64,000 bases of DNA, taken from the NCBI RefSeq assembly GCF_005869845.1, contig NZ_VAWF01000004.1:248001-312000 (forward strand), read 5' to 3'. Positions 52,373 through 61,993 of this stretch are shown here, piece after piece. Below the pieces are notes generated by a model. It worked only from the letters and a program-made list of their open reading frames with translations, had not been told where the DNA came from and searched no databases. The translations under genes were made by a program, and so were the position numbers. How positions within the stretch are numbered: the stretch's first letter is position 1; each line of letters starts with the position of its first letter. Source of the stretch: Fodinibius saliphilus. GTDB lineage: Bacteria > Bacteroidota > Rhodothermia > Balneolales > Balneolaceae.

Positions 52373-53170
52373 ATGACTAACTCCATTCCCCGTAATATCA
52401 GAATTGTTAAAAAACGCATAGTAAAAGCCTGTGATCGTGTCGGGCGTAATCCCGAATCTGTTCAAATAATACTGGCTACAAAGGAAGTAGAACCCAAACG
52501 AATTCTTGAAGCAAAACAATACGGATATGGTATTGCAGCTGAAAACAAGGTGCAAGAAGCAGAAGAAAAAATCAAAAAGATGGCTGATCGTGCCAGCGAA
52601 CTATCTTGGCACTTCATTGGGCACCTGCAAAGCAATAAGGTCAACAAAGTGGTTCGCTTCGCCTCAATGATTCAATCGATTGACCGTATAAAAATTGTTC
52701 ATAAGCTAAACCAGCGACTTACAAAAGTTGACAAAACGATGGATGCCTTGGTGCAAGTTAATACCTCCGGTGAAGACAGTAAATACGGCATTGCCCCCGA
52801 TGAAACGATCGAATTTATCAAAACGGCCTCTGAATATGATCGTCTGAGTATTAAGGGTCTAATGACTATTGGACTATTCTCCGATAATTGGCCAAAGGTG
52901 CGGGCCGGCTTTCGCCAGCTGCGTAAATTACGGGATACTATAGCTGCAGAACAGATTGACAACGTTTCAATGAAACATCTTTCAATGGGTATGACCAATG
53001 ACTTTGAGCTGGCTATTGAGGAAGGAGCAACAATGGTCCGGCTGGGACGTGCGGTTTTTGGTGATCGCGATACCCCCGACTCCTACTATTGGCCCGGCAT
53101 AGGCATGCCCGCTTTTAATACAGAATCAAACAAAAAGGGCGTTGAGATATCTCCTTATAAGCCCATCTAA
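52373..53170 (+). CDS. yggS: YggS-family pyridoxal phosphate homeostasis protein
   Basis: The PLP-binding fold-type III barrel is clear: LATKEVEPKRILEAKQYGYG with the PLP lysine (about residues 29-48), WHFIGHLQSNKVNKVV (about 81-96), KGLMTIGLFSDN (about 161-172) and LSMGMTNDFELAIEEGATMVR (about 202-222). The protein has no known catalytic activity but buffers PLP. It starts 14 bp after the tRNA gene and is 16 bp from the amidotransferase gene, with thiD after that; all three may share a transcript. Confidence 0.93.
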   Translation: MTNSIPRNIRIVKKRIVKACDRVGRNPESVQIILATKEVEPKRILEAKQYGYGIAAENKVQEAEEKIKKMADRASELSWHFIGHLQSNKVNKVVRFASMIQSIDRIKIVHKLNQRLTKVDKTMDALVQVNTSGEDSKYGIAPDETIEFIKTASEYDRLSIKGLMTIGLFSDNWPKVRAGFRQLRKLRDTIAAEQIDNVSMKHLSMGMTNDFELAIEEGATMVRLGRAVFGDRDTPDSYYWPGIGMPAFNTESNKKGVEISPYKPI

Positions 53171-53186
53171 AATATACTAATTGCCA

Positions 53187-53873
53187 ATGCACATTCATTA
53201 CCTGCAACATGTAAATTTTGAAGGGCTTGGTTATATCCGAACTTGGGTTGAACAAAATGGACACCCCCTAACAAGCACCCATCTTTATAAGAATGAATCA
53301 CTACCTCAACCTGAAGAAATCGATGCTCTAATTATTTTGGGTGGCCCTATGGGGGTAGATGATGAGAAGCGGTACTCATGGCTTAACGATGAGAAAAAGT
53401 TTATTGCCTCTTGTATTAACCAACAGAAAAAGGTGCTGGGTATTTGCTTGGGGGCACAGCTTATTGCCCATTTATTGGGAGCTGAAGTATATATGATGAA
53501 TCAAAAAGAGATCGGCTGGTTCCCTGTAAATTGGTCTGATGAAGCCCGAAGCCACCCGACCTTAAATTTTCTGCCTACCCAACAAAAAGTACTGCACTGG
53601 CATGGTGATATGTTTGAAGTTCCCGATAAGGCCCTGCCCCTTGGAACCAGCAGGACATGCTCTAATCAAGGCTTTTTTATCCCCACCCAAACTTTGGGAT
53701 TACAATTTCACTTGGAGATTACCAACGAAGGCTTAAAAAACCTTATTAACCACTCCAGCAAAAAACTCTGGAAAGAACCTTTCATCCAGGAACCGAGAGA
53801 GATGCTTAACAGCAAGCTTTTTGGCGAGAACCATCAAACAATGGCAAATATTCTAACCCAATTCTTTGACTGA
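53187..53873 (+). CDS. Type 1 glutamine amidotransferase
   Basis: A class I glutamine amidotransferase-like protein: ILGGPMGVDDEKRY, the nucleophile elbow LGICLGAQLIAHLLG with Cys, and QFHLEIT with the catalytic His-x-Glu. The ATG giving MHIHYLQHV is the likely start. Relatives are GMP synthase-like proteins with unknown acceptor, often stand-alone. Its TGA stop overlaps the thiD start by 1 bp (TGATG), so the two are coupled. Confidence 0.88.
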   Translation: MHIHYLQHVNFEGLGYIRTWVEQNGHPLTSTHLYKNESLPQPEEIDALIILGGPMGVDDEKRYSWLNDEKKFIASCINQQKKVLGICLGAQLIAHLLGAEVYMMNQKEIGWFPVNWSDEARSHPTLNFLPTQQKVLHWHGDMFEVPDKALPLGTSRTCSNQGFFIPTQTLGLQFHLEITNEGLKNLINHSSKKLWKEPFIQEPREMLNSKLFGENHQTMANILTQFFD

Positions 53874-54688
53874 TGCAAAAAGTTAAAAACCCTCAACCCA
53901 CCGCTCTTACCATTGCCGGCAGTGATCCCATCGGCGGGGCCGGCCTGCAGGCTGACCTTAAAACCTTTGCTGCATTTGGGGTATATGGCATGACAGCCAT
54001 CACCACCCTTACAATTGGCAATACCAACGGCGTTTACGATACCATTACCATACCGCCTGCTGCTGTATTTTCTCAAATCAAAGCCGTATATGAAGATATC
54101 GCTCCCCACTGCGTTAAAACCGGCCTCCTGGGAAGTCCGAAAAACATTGTTGACATTGCCAATGAACTTCCCAAACTCACCCCTTGCCCCCTGGTGGTTG
54201 ATCCGGTTATGGCTACCAAACGAGGTGATGTATTGGCTTCTAATGAAGAAGTTTCGGCCTACTATTCGCATCTTATTCCCATTGCCAATGTGGTTACCCC
54301 CAATATTAGAGAAGCTGAAATACTTTCGGGGCTCACTATAGAAAGGCCGGAGGTTATGCCCATGGCTGCAAAACAAATTCTCGACTTTGGATGTGATGCA
54401 GTTATTATCAAAGGTGGTTATTTTGATAACTGGAAATACTCCAACGATCTTTTTTATGATGGGTCTGATGAAATATGGCTTCGTTCTGATCGTATATTAA
54501 CTCCAAACACACACGGTACCGGCGACGCCTTCTCTGCTGCTATAGCGGCACTCTTAGCAAAAGGAATAGACCTCTCAAAAGTAGTTTCCATAGCTAAAGA
54601 CTATACCAGCCGTGCTATCCAAAATAATCTTGATCTGGGCCAGGGAGAAGGACCTATAAACTTTCACACTGCTACCAACCACGAATAA
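53873..54688 (+). CDS. thiD: Hydroxymethylpyrimidine/phosphomethylpyrimidine kinase ThiD
   Basis: A ribokinase-fold kinase of the ThiD family: ALTIAGSDPIGGAGLQADLK (about residues 8-27), VDPVMATKRGDVLA (about 103-116), TPNIREAEILSG (about 141-152) and the anion-hole motif NTHGTGDAFSAAIAALLA (about 218-235). It phosphorylates hydroxymethylpyrimidine twice in thiamine biosynthesis or salvage. Length 271 aa is normal. The rest of the thi genes are not in the window. The next 485 bp hold no gene other than the csp leader. Confidence 0.95.
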   Translation: MQKVKNPQPTALTIAGSDPIGGAGLQADLKTFAAFGVYGMTAITTLTIGNTNGVYDTITIPPAAVFSQIKAVYEDIAPHCVKTGLLGSPKNIVDIANELPKLTPCPLVVDPVMATKRGDVLASNEEVSAYYSHLIPIANVVTPNIREAEILSGLTIERPEVMPMAAKQILDFGCDAVIIKGGYFDNWKYSNDLFYDGSDEIWLRSDRILTPNTHGTGDAFSAAIAALLAKGIDLSKVVSIAKDYTSRAIQNNLDLGQGEGPINFHTATNHE

Positions 54689-55173
54689 ACCTAATATGCG
54701 TTTTACATTTCATTCCCATCCTTATAATTACATTCGACTAATGTTGCTGCTCTAATTATAAACATCAACTTTAAAATGTAATAATTTCTCCAACTATACC
54801 TCGCCCTTCCGGTAAATACCCCCTTGCAAAAAGACACCTGGAGACCAAATCTTAATATGAAACTGCAAATAAATTGGAAAGATATCTTAAGAATTTATAT
54901 AATCAGAAAACCTAAGTATATATGTTAGGGTTTCTGAAAAGTTTAACCAAAAACTAAATTAACGAAGATGTATTGCATCAATACTGCAATAAACACAGTC
55001 GGAATCAGGTTTTTATATTAGAAATTTTATTAAAAACTTGAGAAATAGTGTTTTAAGTAGGGAATCCCCCAAAAATATACTATACTTAGTCGTTCAACCG
55101 CTATTTATTGCGTTAGCAAGGCGTTTTTGAACATTTAAGTAGCACACGAAGTAAAATTTCTTGGAGATTTAAC
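54689..55173. other. Intergenic region with the cold-shock gene leader
   Basis: No gene is seen. The last 90 bp before the cold-shock gene form a possible leader hairpin: GTTCAA at 55092 and TTGAAC at 55127, with CGC/GCG inside. Cold-shock genes often have long structured leaders that respond to temperature. Confidence 0.4.
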
Positions 55174-55383
55174 ATGGCAGATCGCGAAGTAGGTACAGTA
55201 AAATGGTTCCATAATGGCAAAGGTTATGGATTTATCACTAGAGAAGAAGGCGAAGACATTTTCGTACACTTCAGTGAAATTGAGATGGAAGGCTATAAAA
55301 AATTAGAAGAAGGCCAGGAAGTCGAATTCACTGTAGCAGAAGGGGAGAAAGGCTTGCAAGCGCAAGAAGTTATTCCCGTCTAA
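55174..55383 (+). CDS. csp: Cold-shock protein, CspA family
   Basis: The 69-residue protein is a single cold-shock domain with both RNP motifs, KGYGFITRE (about 19-27) and DIFVHFSEI (about 32-40), and the expected surface aromatic residues. It binds single-stranded nucleic acids and acts as an RNA chaperone. A GGAG ribosome-binding site lies upstream. A strong terminator follows its stop by 23 bp, so it is monocistronic. Confidence 0.97.
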   Translation: MADREVGTVKWFHNGKGYGFITREEGEDIFVHFSEIEMEGYKKLEEGQEVEFTVAEGEKGLQAQEVIPV

Positions 55384-55406
55384 TCTATTTGCATAAGTAT
55401 CATTCC

Positions 55407-55439
55407 AAAGCGTCATCATTTCGGTGACGCTTTTTTTTT
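55407..55439 (+). terminator. Rho-independent terminator of the cold-shock gene
   Basis: The perfect 9-bp arms AAAGCGTCA and TGACGCTTT flank a 9-base loop, and a run of T follows. Confidence 0.93.
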
Positions 55440-55610
55440 GATACTTTGCAATATAAATAGTGGGGCTTACATATCTCCCTAACTCGCGCCGAGATATTTT
55501 ACATCCGGCGACTTAACCTTTGATAGAGGGAGTATAGCACCCTTAAAGCTATGGCTTAGAAAATTTCGCAAAAACTTCTTAATAAAAAATAACCCTTTAA
55601 TCTTATTGCT

Positions 55611-55817
55611 ATGGATAATCATACCTATAAAAAGATTGAAATTACAGGAACCTCTGATAAATCCCTGGAAGAAGCTATTGAAAATGCTATTAACAAAGCT
55701 TCACAAACCGTGGATGACATGAGTTGGTTCGAGGTTACCGAGACCAGAGGTAGCATTAAAGGTGGGGAAGTAGAACAATGGCAGGTAGGCCTTAAGGTAG
55801 GCTTTACTTTAAAGTAA
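55611..55817 (+). CDS. Dodecin-family flavin-binding protein
   Basis: A 68-residue dodecin: YKKIEITGTSDKSLEEAIEN for the first strand and helix, DDMSWFEVTETRG for the flavin-stacking Trp strand, and VEQWQVGLKVGFTLK at the end. Dodecins are spherical dodecamers that store and protect FMN or riboflavin. It converges on the kinase gene with a 4-bp gap. Confidence 0.93.
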   Translation: MDNHTYKKIEITGTSDKSLEEAIENAINKASQTVDDMSWFEVTETRGSIKGGEVEQWQVGLKVGFTLK

Positions 55818-55821
55818 CTGT

Positions 55822-57666
55822 TTATTGCTTGTCCAGTATATAGAATTCAAGCTTCTTTTGTAGCTCAGGAGGATTAAAAGGCTTCGTTAGGTAATCGTTC
55901 ATTCCCGAAGCAAACACCTGCTCTTTGACTTCTTTCAATGCTGCAGCGGTAAGAGCTACAATAGGTACGCTTGACTTCTTCTTGTCCGACATCTTCCGAA
56001 TTTTTCGAGTTGCTTCATAACCATCCATAACGGGCATTTGTAAATCCATTAGTATTAGATTTACATATTGCTCTTTGAGAGTTTCTACCGCCTCTTCCCC
56101 GTCACCAACAACAACAGCTTCAATATTCCATTTGTCAAGAAAACGCATCATCACTTTCTGATTTATGGCGTTATCTTCAACTACCATAACCGTGGCTCCA
56201 TTTAATGAGTCGGGCAAACTAAACTGATTAAAAGAGGTTGTCTGTGCATTTTCATCCGGATTAGCATCAAAGGGTATTTCTACAAAAAAGGTGCTACCTT
56301 TACCCTTTTTACTTTCAAGGTAAATTTCACCGCCCTGGAGTTCAACAAGCTTTTTACTGATGGTGAGTCCCAAGCCTGTACCTCCAAAAACACGTGATGT
56401 ATCACTTCGCTCTTGGGTAAAGCTTTTAAAAATTTCACTCTTTTTTTCTTCTGATATCCCGATACCGGTATCACATACACTGAATTTTATTTGGTAAGGC
56501 TCTTTATCTTCCATCAACTGTACGATAACACCTACACTCCCCTCTTCTGTAAACTTAACAGCATTACTAACCAGATTATTAATAATTTGGGTCAACCTGT
56601 TGGGGTCACCGATCAAAACATCGGGCAAATCATCCTTCATATCTATATACAGACGTACATCTTTTTTACTGGCAGTAAAACGGAAACTTTCAATTACACT
56701 ATTTAATACATCCTCAAGCTTAAATGGGACTTCTTCAAATTCAATTTTACCCGACTCAATTTTTGAAAAATCCAACACATCATTAATCAACGAGAGCAAT
56801 GTTTTTGCGGAGAAATCAAGGATTTCCAACTGCTCGAGCTGATCTTCGCGGGGATTATCTTTAACCAATAAATTCGTCATCCCAATAATAGCATTCATGG
56901 GCGTCCGAATTTCATGACTCATCGTTGTTAAAAATTCAGATTTTGCCTTAGAGCCTTCTTCTACCTTAGCTTTTGCTTCTTTCAGCTCATCAACCTTTTC
57001 TTCAAGCTGTTCTTTTTTCTGAATTAATTTTTTGTTGAGCTCGCGAGTCTCTTTTAAAAGCTCTTCTGTCTGCCGTTCAGCTAACTCTTTTGTATCTGAA
57101 AACTTATTAAACGTCATCCAGGTTGTTACAAATGCAGCCCCTAAAATAGACCACTTCAAGAAAGCACCTTCACCGGCCGATAATACTATTTGATCAAATA
57201 TTACATAATCTAAAACAAGATAGCATCCTACAGAAAATCCGATACCGATATTACGTAAATTGGTATTCTTATGATCAAAAATAAGAATTGCCAAACCACT
57301 GGCGGGGATATAAAATGCCTGGATAAACATCTCTTTGCCAAAAACAGAACTTAGAATAAGAATGCCAATATCAACATAGGCCAGTAACAGCAATTTAGAC
57401 ATCTTCTCATATCCTTTACGGGCTAAAAAAGGAATAAGGGTAAAAGCCACTGACATGCTGAGGAAAAACCAAGAAAGCGATATGGAATTATTTAGCCAAA
57501 AGGCAATAAGAAAAAGTAGCGATGTTGCTGCCAGAGAAAAAGAAACATTGTGTAGCACAATTATACCAGTTTTCCTGATCCGGCTTACACGGTCCTGAAC
57601 CAAGTCTTTAGCCAAGGCAAACTGTTTTAAGCTAGACAATAAATGCATATTCTTGTGCCACCGCAT
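55822..57666 (-). CDS. Hybrid sensor histidine kinase with response-regulator domain
   Basis: About six N-terminal membrane helices (residues about 35-190) are followed by a coiled coil (about 205-245), HisKA with [19 protein letters not shown] (H in SHEIRTP, about 250), HATPase ([17 protein letters not shown] and [19 protein letters not shown]) and a C-terminal receiver ([13 protein letters not shown]; phospho-Asp in [13 protein letters not shown], near 540). Length 614 aa. It is an ITR-type phosphorelay kinase with no output partner adjacent. The signal is unknown. Confidence 0.93.
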   Translation of the reverse strand: MRWHKNMHLLSSLKQFALAKDLVQDRVSRIRKTGIIVLHNVSFSLAATSLLFLIAFWLNNSISLSWFFLSMSVAFTLIPFLARKGYEKMSKLLLLAYVDIGILILSSVFGKEMFIQAFYIPASGLAILIFDHKNTNLRNIGIGFSVGCYLVLDYVIFDQIVLSAGEGAFLKWSILGAAFVTTWMTFNKFSDTKELAERQTEELLKETRELNKKLIQKKEQLEEKVDELKEAKAKVEEGSKAKSEFLTTMSHEIRTPMNAIIGMTNLLVKDNPREDQLEQLEILDFSAKTLLSLINDVLDFSKIESGKIEFEEVPFKLEDVLNSVIESFRFTASKKDVRLYIDMKDDLPDVLIGDPNRLTQIINNLVSNAVKFTEEGSVGVIVQLMEDKEPYQIKFSVCDTGIGISEEKKSEIFKSFTQERSDTSRVFGGTGLGLTISKKLVELQGGEIYLESKKGKGSTFFVEIPFDANPDENAQTTSFNQFSLPDSLNGATVMVVEDNAINQKVMMRFLDKWNIEAVVVGDGEEAVETLKEQYVNLILMDLQMPVMDGYEATRKIRKMSDKKKSSVPIVALTAAALKEVKEQVFASGMNDYLTKPFNPPELQKKLEFYILDKQ

Positions 57667-57759
57667 TTTTCAAATTATGGAAGAAATAAAACACCTAAAA
57701 AAGACAATAATATGAGAAATATAAATGGATATAAGAAAAACTTCTGTCGGTTCCCCTGA

Positions 57760-58203
57760 CTATGCTTCTTCTTTTTGTTGTTTTAGCTTCGTTTTATATG
57801 CCATGGCATAAATCTTCATCTGTTTTACCATTGCAGCAAGTCCATTAGATCGGGTAGGAGAAAGATGTTCTTCCATCCCTATTTTTTTAATAAAATCGGG
57901 ACTTGTAGAAATTATTGTATCTGGCTCTTGACCAGAGTAAAAACGAACCATAAGCGCCACCAATCCCTTTGTAATGGCAGCATCACTGTCGGCTTCAAAA
58001 ATCACCTTCCCATTTTCTAAATAGGTATGTAACCATACCTGTGACTGACAGCCGCGCACTAAATTTTCTTCCACCTTATATTCCTCATCAAGAGGATCGA
58101 GCTGCCGACCGAGTTCAATAATATGCTTATACCGATCAGTCCAGTCACTTAACGCTTTAAACTCATTTATAATTTGTAGTTGTAGCTCTTGAATATCGGC
58201 CAT
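57760..58203 (-). CDS. sufE: SufE-family sulfur acceptor protein
   Basis: A 147-residue SufE: VEENLVRGCQSQVWLHTYLE contains the conserved sulfur-acceptor Cys (about 50) in GCQSQVW, then SDAAITKGLVALMVRFYSGQ. It accepts sulfur from the SufS cysteine desulfurase for Fe-S cluster assembly. No other suf gene is present. It lies between the kinase and PAS genes on the same strand, separated by 93 and 65 bp. Confidence 0.93.
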   Translation of the reverse strand: MADIQELQLQIINEFKALSDWTDRYKHIIELGRQLDPLDEEYKVEENLVRGCQSQVWLHTYLENGKVIFEADSDAAITKGLVALMVRFYSGQEPDTIISTSPDFIKKIGMEEHLSPTRSNGLAAMVKQMKIYAMAYKTKLKQQKEEA

Positions 58204-58268
58204 GGATAGTAGTAGTAGATAATTTATTTATCGCTATAATAATACGAATAAATATCTATAAATTAAGA

Positions 58269-59534
58269 TTAAGCTTCTGTCTTTTTATACGCTTCATCCA
58301 AAGATACAGCACAACGAATATTACTGACTGTTTCCTGTTGAGAATCCCACTGTGGCTTACAATAATCAAGCACCTCAATATAATTTCCATCTTTTGAAAG
58401 AAGACGATACTTGCAGGTAGAACTCTCCCCATTCTGAACCTTTTTTAGATGCGACCAATAAGTATTGATATCATCTTCGTGGATAAATTTCTCTGCCGCC
58501 CATTCACCTTCCACAGAATCATTGGGTATACCTGTTACTTCAAAAAACTCAGATGAAAAGCTTTGAAATACAGGCTTATTACCTTCAAAGTCCACCGTAT
58601 AAGTAAACTCAGAGGCTTTCTCTACCACACGTACATAATTTGAGTTCCTTTTTTTTAAAGCATCCATTACCCGCTTTTTTAGTGATATATTCTCAAATTC
58701 CACCCGAATTAAGCGCTGATCTTGAAGATCCATAATTTGGGCATTAGCTTTAACCTGTATAGGAACACCACTTTTATGTTTTAAAATACTTTTGAACTCC
58801 TCTCCTTCTGAACCGATCTCTTCAATACCACTTTCGAACCAACCCGAAAGCATACGCATATATTTATCAGGGAACAGATCCCACGCTTTTACACGCTTAA
58901 GCTCATCTTTATTATACCCTACCAACTCACGAAACGACTTATTTGCCATTACGATGTTACCCTGTATATCAACATCTACTACAGTACGTTTTGACTCCTT
59001 ACGAAGGTTGTCAAATTCAATCTTCTGGTCTACCAGCTTTTCTTCGGCACGCTTACGTTCTGTAATATCATGCTGATAAGATACCCAATGGGTGATCTCA
59101 CCATCTTTATTTTTTAGCGGATGGATATCCCACTGATTTACAAACTCTGATCCATCTTTTTTATAATTTACGGTCTGACCAAAAAAGGAACGCCCCTCTT
59201 CAAGACGCTTCTTTAACTTTTCTAAAACTTTGGGATCTGTTTTAGGCCCTTGTAATATACGTGGCGTTTTTCCAATAACCTCCTCTTTAGAATAGCCGGT
59301 CATCTTGCAAAATCCATCATTTACGTACACGATCTTGGGGCCAGGCTTCTCCAAGCTTAATTCTGTTATTATTATAGAATCATAATCACTGCGAATTGCA
59401 GACTCAAGAAGACGTAGCCTTTTTTCCTTTTCGTCTCTTTCTTCAATGAGATCTTCAACGATCTCCTTCACTTTTCCAAAAGACTCTTCATCCTCACAAT
59501 ATTTCTTGAGCGTAATTACCTTGTCTGACCACAT
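58269..59534 (-). CDS. Multi-PAS sensor protein without an output domain
   Basis: Three PAS domains (about residues 45-165, 170-290 and 295-415) are visible, but no kinase, GGDEF or other output domain. The first is LOV-like in layout (GYSKEEVIGKTPRILQGPKT, then NQWDIHPLKNKDGEITHWVS), but the flavin-adduct Cys of the GRNCRFLQG motif is missing; the sequence reads GKTPRILQG, so it is not a classic photoreceptor. A coiled segment separates the domains. It may act with the kinase encoded downstream. Confidence 0.75.
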   Translation of the reverse strand: MWSDKVITLKKYCEDEESFGKVKEIVEDLIEERDEKEKRLRLLESAIRSDYDSIIITELSLEKPGPKIVYVNDGFCKMTGYSKEEVIGKTPRILQGPKTDPKVLEKLKKRLEEGRSFFGQTVNYKKDGSEFVNQWDIHPLKNKDGEITHWVSYQHDITERKRAEEKLVDQKIEFDNLRKESKRTVVDVDIQGNIVMANKSFRELVGYNKDELKRVKAWDLFPDKYMRMLSGWFESGIEEIGSEGEEFKSILKHKSGVPIQVKANAQIMDLQDQRLIRVEFENISLKKRVMDALKKRNSNYVRVVEKASEFTYTVDFEGNKPVFQSFSSEFFEVTGIPNDSVEGEWAAEKFIHEDDINTYWSHLKKVQNGESSTCKYRLLSKDGNYIEVLDYCKPQWDSQQETVSNIRCAVSLDEAYKKTEA

Positions 59535-59725
59535 ACTAATACAGGACCTTAAACCTAATTAACAGAAATTTTAATTTTCGTTTAGGAAAACTTCACCTGA
59601 AACCACTCAAAGCTAACAACATTATAATCAACTATCATTCCAAATAATCTCATATTTTTTTTGTTTAGAATCAAATTCCACAATACATTATACTACCATA
59701 GTAGTATTTATAGAAAAATCATCAG

Positions 59726-60487
59726 ATGATGGAAAAGAAGTACCTGCTAATTCCCGCACTCTTCATTGTATTCAACGCCTGTAGTATCTTTAAATCATCC
59801 ATCAATTCTATTCCCAAACCTGAAATGGTATTTCTTAAAGGTGGTACCTTTACAATGGGGGATGTCTGGGGGAAAGATGATCCCGATGCTACTCCCATTC
59901 ACAAAATCAACCTCTCAGATTTTAGAATTGGTAAATACGAAATTACTTATAAACAGTACGATGCTTTCGCTCGTAAAACGGGTCGCCCGCTACCACCTTC
60001 CGACTCACTGGGACGAGGAAATAGAGCAGTAGTATATGTAAGTTGGCAAGATGCGAAGGCTTTTTGTCAATACCACGGCTGGCGACTACCCACCGAACAG
60101 GAATGGGAATATGCTGCCCGCAGTGGTGGCCAAAAAATGAAATATGCGGGCACTAATAATATTGACAGCCTATCGGCTTATGCCCGGTATGATGATAACA
60201 GTGCCCCCTACTCTTATAAAGTGGGCTCAAAAAAGCCGAATAAAGCAGGCCTATATGATATGAGCGGTAATGTATTCGAGTGGATTGGGGATTACTACCA
60301 ATTTTATCCCCAAAAAGGACAGAAACCAAAATGGGATAGCCTGGGAGTACAATCTGTAAAAATAATGAGGGGAGGTAGCTTTAGAGAGCCAAAGTATATA
60401 TCTGCAACTTATCGCCGAGTAGGCACCCTCCCTGAAGCAGAAGAATATGATATCGGTTTTCGATGCGTAGAACCGCTAAATAACTAA
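59726..60487 (+). CDS. SUMF1/formylglycine-generating-enzyme-like lipoprotein
   Basis: The signal peptide ends in a lipobox, FNAC, at Cys 19. The mature part is one SUMF1 domain: GGTFTMGDVWGKDDPDATPIHKI, NLSDFRIGKYEITYKQYDAF, AVVYVSWQDAKAFCQYHGWR, LPTEQEWEYAARSGG, GNVFEWIGDYY, and the end MRGGSF...GFRCVE. True formylglycine-generating enzymes oxidise sulfatase Cys; lipoprotein members in this group (GldJ/GldK-like) often serve gliding or type IX secretion instead. No sulfatase gene is nearby. Length 253 aa is short for GldJ. Confidence 0.8.
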   Translation: MMEKKYLLIPALFIVFNACSIFKSSINSIPKPEMVFLKGGTFTMGDVWGKDDPDATPIHKINLSDFRIGKYEITYKQYDAFARKTGRPLPPSDSLGRGNRAVVYVSWQDAKAFCQYHGWRLPTEQEWEYAARSGGQKMKYAGTNNIDSLSAYARYDDNSAPYSYKVGSKKPNKAGLYDMSGNVFEWIGDYYQFYPQKGQKPKWDSLGVQSVKIMRGGSFREPKYISATYRRVGTLPEAEEYDIGFRCVEPLNN

Positions 60488-60581
60488 TGATGACGTAAAA
60501 AAGAAGGGCCACAACAATCTGTGTCCCCTCTTTCATATTTTTTGGCAAGATGTATAGCCTTGCCTAATAGCTTCGAGTCAG

Positions 60582-61745
60582 TTATTTCAAAAGCAACTTT
60601 GAAATTGTATTCAACTGCATATTGGAAGTCCCCTCATAAATTTTACCAATCTTGGCGTCACGATAGAATTTTTCTACCGGGTACTCCTTCACATAGCCAT
60701 ATCCGCCAAACAGATCAACTGCCTGAGAACTCACGCTCTCAGCAACTTCTGATGAGTGATACTTTGCCATTGCCGCTTCCTTTAAGAACTTCTGCCCATT
60801 TTCTTTCATCCGCGCTGCATTATAAACCAGTAACCGAGCGGTCTCAATATCAGTTGCCATCTTAGCCAACTGGAATTGAACACCTTGGAAGTCTGAAATA
60901 GATTTCCCAAACTGCTCACGCTCTTGGGTATACTCAACGGCAGCATCCAATGCTCCTTGGGCGATGCCGATCATCTGGGCCCCAATACCGATTCGACCTT
61001 CATTTAGGGTTTCAATAGCTACCTTATATCCTTTCCCTACTTCACCCAGCACATTTTCTTTCGGTACTTTGCAATCTTCAAGAAGAATTTCACAGGTTGA
61101 GCTTGCACGTATACCCAGTTTATTTTCTTTTTTAGAAACAGAAAAACCTTCAAAATCTTTTTCCACGATGAAAGCAGTAATACCCTTATAGCCTGCATCC
61201 GCATCTACAGTAGCAAAAACCAAGAATATGTCAGCCTCATTAGCATTTGTAATCCACATTTTTGATCCATTTAGGACATAATGATCTCCCTCATCTTTAG
61301 CCGAAGCTTTTAGAGCAAAAGCATCACTCCCTGATCCCGCCTCAGATAGGCAATAAGCCCCAACCTTTTCGGTTGCCAGCTGCGGCAGGTAACGTTCTTT
61401 GATATCATCACTTCCAAAATTCAGAAAAGCGTTGTTAACAAGGGTATTTTGTACATCCATAAACACACCGGCAGAAGCATCTACGCGAGAAATCTGCTCA
61501 ATAGCAACAATGGACATAAAGAACGAACCGCCACCACCACTGTAATTCTCGGGAATTTCGATGCCCATCAATCCCATATCAAAAAACTCTTGTACCAATT
61601 CGGGATCAAGCTTCGCTTTTTCGTCCATCTCATGCACTTTAGGCTTGATGGAGCTTTCTGCAAAATCACGTGCCGCATCCCTAAGCATTTTCTCATCTTC
61701 GGTTAGTGTAGTTAATGCGGGTACCTGTTGTTCTACCTGTTCCAT
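60582..61745 (-). CDS. Acyl-CoA dehydrogenase
   Basis: A full-length flavoprotein of 387 residues from the ATG giving MEQVEQQVPALTTLTEDEK; a longer upstream frame lacks a start signal. Motifs include AYCLSEAGSGSDAFALKASA (FAD/substrate), MWITNANEADIFLVFATVDA, RAQFG-like REQFGKSISDFQGVQ, and the C-terminal QAVDLFGGYGYVKEYPVEKF, with the catalytic Glu expected in the YEGTS segment (KIYEGTSNMQLNTI). It is of the short/branched-chain type and probably acts in fatty- or amino-acid oxidation. It diverges from the methylmalonyl-CoA mutase gene, which fits branched-chain and propionate metabolism. Confidence 0.95.
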   Translation of the reverse strand: MEQVEQQVPALTTLTEDEKMLRDAARDFAESSIKPKVHEMDEKAKLDPELVQEFFDMGLMGIEIPENYSGGGGSFFMSIVAIEQISRVDASAGVFMDVQNTLVNNAFLNFGSDDIKERYLPQLATEKVGAYCLSEAGSGSDAFALKASAKDEGDHYVLNGSKMWITNANEADIFLVFATVDADAGYKGITAFIVEKDFEGFSVSKKENKLGIRASSTCEILLEDCKVPKENVLGEVGKGYKVAIETLNEGRIGIGAQMIGIAQGALDAAVEYTQEREQFGKSISDFQGVQFQLAKMATDIETARLLVYNAARMKENGQKFLKEAAMAKYHSSEVAESVSSQAVDLFGGYGYVKEYPVEKFYRDAKIGKIYEGTSNMQLNTISKLLLK

Positions 61746-61993
61746 AGAATAACTTCCTTCATGTTCATAAATATTCAAATTTAAGTGGAGCAATATAGTA
61801 ATAAGTGATTAAAAAATCGGGGCAATTTTTTCATTCAATGAAAAATAATTGCAAAAAATGCTATCTATTATACCTTCAATGAGAAATAATATTCTCCATA
61901 ACTGTGAAAAAACGCAGTTCTTAACCAATATGTTAGTAAAGTAAGTGTAAGCTCATTATTTTGATGAGCGAAAATTGTGATCAAAAAAATATT

